Source: Gammaproteobacteria bacterium (GTDB taxonomy: Bacteria; Pseudomonadota; Gammaproteobacteria; Chromatiales; Chromatiaceae). From it: a DNA stretch of 45,218 bases. The stretch lies in the NCBI GenBank assembly GCA_018812525.1, contig JAHJDE010000168.1, positions 1 to 45,218 of the forward strand, written 5' to 3'. Below are positions 41,514 to 45,218 of the stretch, one piece after another. The position numbers were made by a program, and so were the translations under genes. Below the pieces are notes generated by a model, which was not told the origin of the DNA, did not search any database, and was given only the letters and a program-made list of their open reading frames with translations. The stretch's first letter is position 1. Each line of letters starts with the position of its first letter.

Positions 41514-42444
41514 GGCGCGGCTGACTTTCCGCCACCAGCAAGGCCAGCGCCACCAATGTGTTGTCGTTAATCAGATGTTCGACCGGCTTGGCCAGCAGTT
41601 GCTGATTCAGGCGCAGATACCACAGGAATAAAAACGAACCGCAGCGTTTGTTGCCATCCGCCAGCGGGTGATTCTTGATGATGAAATAGAGCAGATGGGC
41701 GGCCCGGCTGGCTACATTGGGGTAAAAAAGTTCATCGCCAAACCCCTGTTCGATGGTGGCGATGCTCGACGCCAGCCCCTCGCCACGCAACTGACCAAAC
41801 AGGGCGGTGGCTTCACCTTTGGCGATCAGCCTGGTTTTCAGTTGCTCGATTGCCGCCAGCACCTCCTCCAGCGCCAGTGCCCGCATCCCCGTCTGCGGTG
41901 TCGTCTGGTTGGCCAGGCTCTGCTCATCGTACTGCTGCAACAGGCTCCAGCTTCGGGCGTAGTCGGCAATCACCCCCAGCACCGCCGCCCCTTCGGCATT
42001 CACCAACTGCTGGTTCGCCAAGGTGCGGGAGAGCAGTGCCACCGCCTGTTCGAACTCGATGCCGCGCTCAGCCAGGCGCTGCTGGTTGAGGGTGTAGCCC
42101 TGTACCAGATGCTGCTTGAGGGTTCGCGTGGCCCATTGGCGGAACTGCACGCCGCGCGGGGATTTGACCCGGTAGCCGACCGAGATGATGACGTCCAGGT
42201 TGTAGTAATCCACCTGATAGGTTTTGCCATCGGTGGCAGTATGTGCAAATTTTGCACATACTGAATCGCGCTCCAGTTCACCCTCGGCAAACAGATTGCG
42301 GATGTGTTTGGTAATCACCGATCGTTCGCGCTCGAACAGTGTGCCCATCTGCTCTTGCGTCAGCCAGACGGTCTCCCCGTCCAGCCGAACATTCAGGGTC
42401 AACTGACCATCGGAGGCGATGAACATCTGGATAGCGTTGGTCAT
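40996..42444 (-). CDS. RhuM-Fic protein fused to HsdR tail
   Basis: A 482-residue frame made of two genes. Residues 1-315 are a RhuM/Fic-DOC protein: QMFIASDGQLTLNVRLDGET, VWLTQEQMGTLFERERSVI and FQ-W-type SPRGVQFRQWATRTLKQH, then a Fic motif HPLADGNKR, which matches HPFx(D/E)GNKR with Leu for Phe. Fic enzymes AMPylate or phosphorylate target proteins. From about residue 370 the frame is the C-terminus of type I enzyme HsdR: NRAIETAQVIEELIQMPKEF, LGQDEFAFYDALANNESE and VDWQVRESVRAKLRILVRR. The join lies at the start of a deleted hsdR and gives about 50 nonsense residues. The start overlaps the hsdS stop by ATGA. Confidence 0.8.
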   Translation of the reverse strand: MTNAIQMFIASDGQLTLNVRLDGETVWLTQEQMGTLFERERSVITKHIRNLFAEGELERDSVCAKFAHTATDGKTYQVDYYNLDVIISVGYRVKSPRGVQFRQWATRTLKQHLVQGYTLNQQRLAERGIEFEQAVALLSRTLANQQLVNAEGAAVLGVIADYARSWSLLQQYDEQSLANQTTPQTGMRALALEEVLAAIEQLKTRLIAKGEATALFGQLRGEGLASSIATIEQGFGDELFYPNVASRAAHLLYFIIKNHPLADGNKRCGSFLFLWYLRLNQQLLAKPVEHLINDNTLVALALLVAESQPRHDERATTRRPVHWLVSGNRLAVCARAGHCARRHISRKGRLPAGDPARPAAGNLRKYHNRAIETAQVIEELIQMPKEFQAVLKREAALGLGQDEFAFYDALANNESEVRELDDDILKKIAIEITEKLRASTTVDWQVRESVRAKLRILVRRTLQKWKYPPDQQAELLSNEWSN

Positions 42445-44627
42445 GGCGCAGGCTCCACTTCGACGGACTCAACCGACAACTCACCGGAGAGGAGTTTGGG
42501 GAGGAGGGTGTCGCGAAGAGACGCAAGTGTCTTTGCCTCCTCGTCCAAGGCTTTAATCTGATTCAGCACCGCACCTGAGAGTCGACCAAACTCGATTGAG
42601 ACCGGTTTTGTAGGTTCAACCAACTGGTAACCACCGAAGCAATCGTTCGGAACTCGCTGCCGGCCAGAGGTGCCTGCCATCTGTGCAATTGCAAAGGCTC
42701 TGAACTCAGGATGGCGACAAAGAAAGTAGGCGAATGGCTCAGGCAATCCGTTCTTGGGGCGAAGCACGATGAATTCTGTGGAACCCCAACCCACTTCGTC
42801 GCCATTTAGGAAATCCACAAATGCCGTTTTTCCGTTTTCAAGGCATGGCGTAATGCGCGCAAGCAGTGTGTCGCCATTTCGGAACTTGGAGCCGGACGAG
42901 AACTCGCGGGCCACGACATTCTGTACTCTGGCGGAATTCGTGGGCACGTTGGCCATATCCAGATACTGCGCAATGGTCCCTCTCTTGAGTAATCTGGATG
43001 GGTTCACTTCAACACATTCTGGCATTGCACGGACAATCCACCCCCTCGGAATCTTCCCCAACTCCGAAGCCGCTCCTGCGCGTCCTGCGCTCGCGGCATT
43101 GGCACTTCCCTGTGCGGCATCTTCCATCTCATCCGGGAACAGCGCGGCGGTAGCGGCTAGTTGGTCGTAGAGGCTGACACCCTCACCCCCAACCCCTCTC
43201 ACGGCGGGAGAGGGGAGATTTTTCAGGGCGTCGAGTTCGGCCTCCGTTTTGCCGCTGATGGCACACATGGCGGCGCGCAGCATGGCCTCTTCAAGCCCCT
43301 CTCCCTCCGGGAGAGGGGTTGGGGTGAGGGCATTCCACACCTGCTCTAACACGGCTTCCGTTTCCAGCAGGACTTCACGATTGGAAAAACGCATCACCGT
43401 AATGCCGCGCTGTTGGAGCATTCCCGTGCGCTCGATATCAGAAGCTATCCCTTCAGGGGTGTAATGCTGCCCTCCATCGAGTTCGATGGCCAGTCTGTGC
43501 TCGTGGCAGTAAAAGTCCAGAATGTATGGATGGCAGGGATGCTGACGGCGAAATTTTCCTCCTAACGATCGGTTGCGCAGCAATCGCCAGAGCAGTGACT
43601 CGGCATCCGTGGCGTGCGCACGGTTTTCGCGGGCAAGAGAGAGGATGTCTTCTGGGATACATGGTTTGTGCCTCGACGGAGTACCCTCACCCCCAGCCCC
43701 TCTCGCGGAGGGAGAGGGGTGCATGGTCAGCCAGCGTTGCTTGGCGGCGATCTTGGCTTTGACCGGCTCGAAATCGACAAACCACGATTTGAAGATGGCT
43801 TGCGCCATGGCTTCGAGGGTTTGGTTGATGCGGCGGTTGAGGTCGATTTTTTTGTCGAGTGAGGCAAGCACCCGAACAATGGCCTTCTGATATTCGGGAT
43901 CAGGATAACGGACTGGGATTCTGTCTAAGTTCCCTTGCGTTAACTTGGGCATCACGGCGCCAGTGAGGTACGACTGGATGTCCGCATTCAGCAAAAAATA
44001 GTTCAGATACTCGGTCGTTACCTCGCCATTTCCAGTAACGATATGAGCATGGTTGTTAACCCAAAACTTTCCATCCGCCATGAAAGCGATGGGGGTCTGC
44101 CTGGTTCGCAGATTTTCTCCGTCCTCTGCGATCAGAAGATGTTGCCCTTCAAAAATATAACCATCGACGTAGTCAACGATTCCGGATGCTCCATAGTAGG
44201 GGTATGGCCCTTTCTTACGTTCGGACTCTTTGACGGGCCTTCTTTTCCCGTCGTGGTTAACAGTGACCTCTCCGAGCGGTTTTTCAAACCATTGAACATT
44301 GGAAGTCTTACCGCCGCTTCGCACAGCTCTCTTCACCACAACCCGATCCCGCTCAACAATCTTCCTGAACGACTCACTGGTCGTCGCCCAGTCCACTACA
44401 TCCACTTTGTAGGGCAGGTCGGAATCCTCGAACGCCTCTTCCAGCAAACCCAGTGTGCGAAAGCTCAGCGGGGTGTCACCCACAATGCACAAATCGAGAT
44501 CGGAATATTCTTTGGCCAGCCATTTGGCACGGGAACCGAAGGCCCAGACTTCAGGCTCCGGGACAAACTTTTGCAGAATGTCCTGAATGATCTTCAGATG
44601 GTCGAAGCGCACATCAAGCAACGGCAT
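42441..44627 (-). CDS. hsdS: MNT-HsdS fusion with inserted DUF559 nuclease
   Basis: A 728-residue composite. Residues 1-105 form a minimal nucleotidyltransferase: FGSRAKWLAKEYSDLDLCI holds GSxAx10SDxD, with DVVD as the third acidic site. Residues 110-300 and 520-720 are the two HsdS recognition domains (YPYYGASGIVDYVDGYIFEG, MPKLTQGNLDRIPV; LGKIPRGW, GGYQLVEP, LRDTLLPKLLSGEL). Residues 322-433 form a DUF559 Vsr-like nuclease (YILDFYCHEHRLAIELDGGQ) set in the HsdS linker between inverted repeats (43296-43330 and 43684-43719). Another repeat inserts PSPAVRGVGGEG near residue 472. The stop overlaps the RhuM-Fic start, and the 5' end overlaps the HEPN-like gene by 14 bases. hsdM is not in the window. 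Fusion by loss of a stop is likely. Confidence 0.87.
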   Translation of the reverse strand: MPLLDVRFDHLKIIQDILQKFVPEPEVWAFGSRAKWLAKEYSDLDLCIVGDTPLSFRTLGLLEEAFEDSDLPYKVDVVDWATTSESFRKIVERDRVVVKRAVRSGGKTSNVQWFEKPLGEVTVNHDGKRRPVKESERKKGPYPYYGASGIVDYVDGYIFEGQHLLIAEDGENLRTRQTPIAFMADGKFWVNNHAHIVTGNGEVTTEYLNYFLLNADIQSYLTGAVMPKLTQGNLDRIPVRYPDPEYQKAIVRVLASLDKKIDLNRRINQTLEAMAQAIFKSWFVDFEPVKAKIAAKQRWLTMHPSPSARGAGGEGTPSRHKPCIPEDILSLARENRAHATDAESLLWRLLRNRSLGGKFRRQHPCHPYILDFYCHEHRLAIELDGGQHYTPEGIASDIERTGMLQQRGITVMRFSNREVLLETEAVLEQVWNALTPTPLPEGEGLEEAMLRAAMCAISGKTEAELDALKNLPSPAVRGVGGEGVSLYDQLAATAALFPDEMEDAAQGSANAASAGRAGAASELGKIPRGWIVRAMPECVEVNPSRLLKRGTIAQYLDMANVPTNSARVQNVVAREFSSGSKFRNGDTLLARITPCLENGKTAFVDFLNGDEVGWGSTEFIVLRPKNGLPEPFAYFLCRHPEFRAFAIAQMAGTSGRQRVPNDCFGGYQLVEPTKPVSIEFGRLSGAVLNQIKALDEEAKTLASLRDTLLPKLLSGELSVESVEVEPAP
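43296..43719. mobile_element. Inverted-repeat-bounded DUF559 insert
   Basis: The ends are a 35-36 bp pair in opposite sense: 43684-43719 begins CCCTCACCCCCAGCCCCTCTC, and 43296-43330 is its near-complement ending GAGAGGGGTTGGGGTGAGGG. The enclosed stretch codes for the DUF559 nuclease and is in frame through both repeats, without a stop. Removal would join the two HsdS halves (TMHP... to ...EEAMLRAAM) at a natural linker. No target duplication was verified. Confidence 0.6.
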
Positions 44628-45015
44628 CTTTAAGTCTCATCAACAGATCGCGGGCGTCAGGCAAGAAAACGGGGACTTTCGCAAACACGCGCTCTGCAAG
44701 ATGGGCGCTATAGGTATTTGAGGTTTGATTCCGCGCTTCCAGATGTCCCATCCAAGCCTCGGCGTCGGCGATCAGGCCAAATCGGGCACCTTCCCGAATA
44801 AAGGTTTTGTTGTTGGCGGAAACGTCGTCGAGAGCAAATTTTTCCTTCAGCACACGCAGGATCAGCTTACGTGAAAGGTCCATGGCGATTTCAAAGCGTT
44901 GAATTACACCATCGCGCACGATCAATAACTGCGGATATTGCTCGTGGTCGCGCATGCCATCTTCTAGCGCAACGATGGCTTTCTCCAGCACCTCAAAACT
45001 AAGTTGATCAGACAT
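44614..45015 (-). CDS. HI0074-family HEPN-like partner
   Basis: A 133-residue all-helical protein of the HI0074 nucleotidyltransferase-substrate-binding family, the usual partner of MNT proteins: LEKAIVALEDGMRDHEQYPQ, RFEIAMDLSRKLILRVLKEK, FIREGARFGLIADAEAWMGH and NTYSAHLAERVF. The N-terminal domain of the next gene is the MNT half. HEPN/MNT pairs often act as toxin and antitoxin, where the MNT protein adds AMP to the HEPN protein. The pair sits in front of hsdS in a type I locus, a defence-like setting. Overlap by 14 bases implies coupled translation. Confidence 0.88.
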   Translation of the reverse strand: MSDQLSFEVLEKAIVALEDGMRDHEQYPQLLIVRDGVIQRFEIAMDLSRKLILRVLKEKFALDDVSANNKTFIREGARFGLIADAEAWMGHLEARNQTSNTYSAHLAERVFAKVPVFLPDARDLLMRLKDAVA

Positions 45016-45094
45016 GATCCGTTCCCTCCAGTTGCAGATAGACCACGTATTCGCCCTGATCGTCGATTGCCAACAATTTCAGATTTCCTGATCC
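45008..45094 (-). pseudogene. 3' end of an unknown upstream gene
   Basis: Just ahead of the HEPN-like gene, in the third frame, 28 codons read LKLLAIDDQGEYVVYLQLEG then TDHV before a stop, overlapping the HEPN-like ATG by eight bases. The overlap and the protein-like beta-strand pattern suggest the end of a real gene, but a TAG precedes it in frame, so it is broken. I do not recognise it. Beyond it, to the end of the window, I see nothing I can support. Confidence 0.4.
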
Positions 45095-45218
45095 CTACCG
45101 GGATTTTGCGGTCTGAACCGGAAACGCTACGGCACTTATTTTTCGCTGGAATTAGGTGGTGCTGCTGCAAAATCGAGACATTGATCCATCGCGATCATGA
45201 ACAGCGAGGCGCAGATCA

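Overview
The window is GC-rich bacterial chromosome with an AT-richer island near 26.1-26.6 kb. Several features point to a gammaproteobacterium, most likely of the purple-sulfur/Chromatiales type. These are the gene order glyA-nrdR-ribD-ribE, an Isp-type [NiFe]-hydrogenase operon (small subunit, isp1, isp2, large subunit), RAYT/REP-type palindromes, and very many short palindromic repeats between and even inside genes. The taxonomic call is an inference from gene content.

Layout. (1) 0.2-11.0 kb: a phospho-signalling and cell-wall block with an FHA protein, a PP2C phosphatase, two secreted proteins, a membrane Ser/Thr kinase split by a frameshift in a C-run, a BrnT/BrnA toxin-antitoxin pair, a RodA/FtsW-like polymerase and its penicillin-binding transpeptidase. 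(2) 11.1-15.6 kb: a Uma2-type protein, a 91-bp palindromic element, then ribE, ribD, nrdR and glyA on the minus strand. (3) 15.6-16.1 kb: a four-tRNA operon (Pro, Arg, His, Lys) with a good sigma-70 promoter. (4) 16.3-17.8 kb: a CRISPR locus with only cas2 plus the tail of a second cas2. Three of its six repeats are interrupted by copies of one small mobile palindrome. (5) 18.2-26.0 kb: an exopolysaccharide glycosyltransferase cluster ending in an ExeA-like ATPase and a truncated sugar epimerase gene. (6) 26.0-26.6 kb: a toxin-antitoxin gene cassette bounded by half attC-like sites. (7) 26.9-32.8 kb: a membrane protein and a FIST sensor / hybrid histidine kinase / diguanylate cyclase operon resembling NosP-type nitric-oxide signalling. 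(8) 32.9-34.4 kb: an antitoxin with a broken hicA, and a secreted EndoU-like ribonuclease candidate. (9) 34.6-41.0 kb: the hydrogenase operon and its maturation protease. (10) 41.0-45.1 kb: a decayed type I restriction locus with a HEPN/MNT pair. In it the MNT domain, both HsdS recognition domains and an inserted DUF559 nuclease form one reading frame, followed by a RhuM-Fic gene joined to a deleted hsdR.

How the parts fit together: the kinase, phosphatase, FHA and RodA/PBP genes look like one phosphorylation-controlled peptidoglycan module, comparable in parts list to the actinobacterial pknB-pstP-fha-rodA-pbpA set. The most unusual signals are the small mobile palindromes. One family (termini GTAAC-GTTCA, 8-bp target duplications) has entered the loop of CRISPR repeats. 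Related GC-rich palindromes have been absorbed in frame into a polymerase, a glycosyltransferase fused to an Alg14 domain, and a type I specificity subunit carrying an inverted-repeat-bounded DUF559 nuclease.
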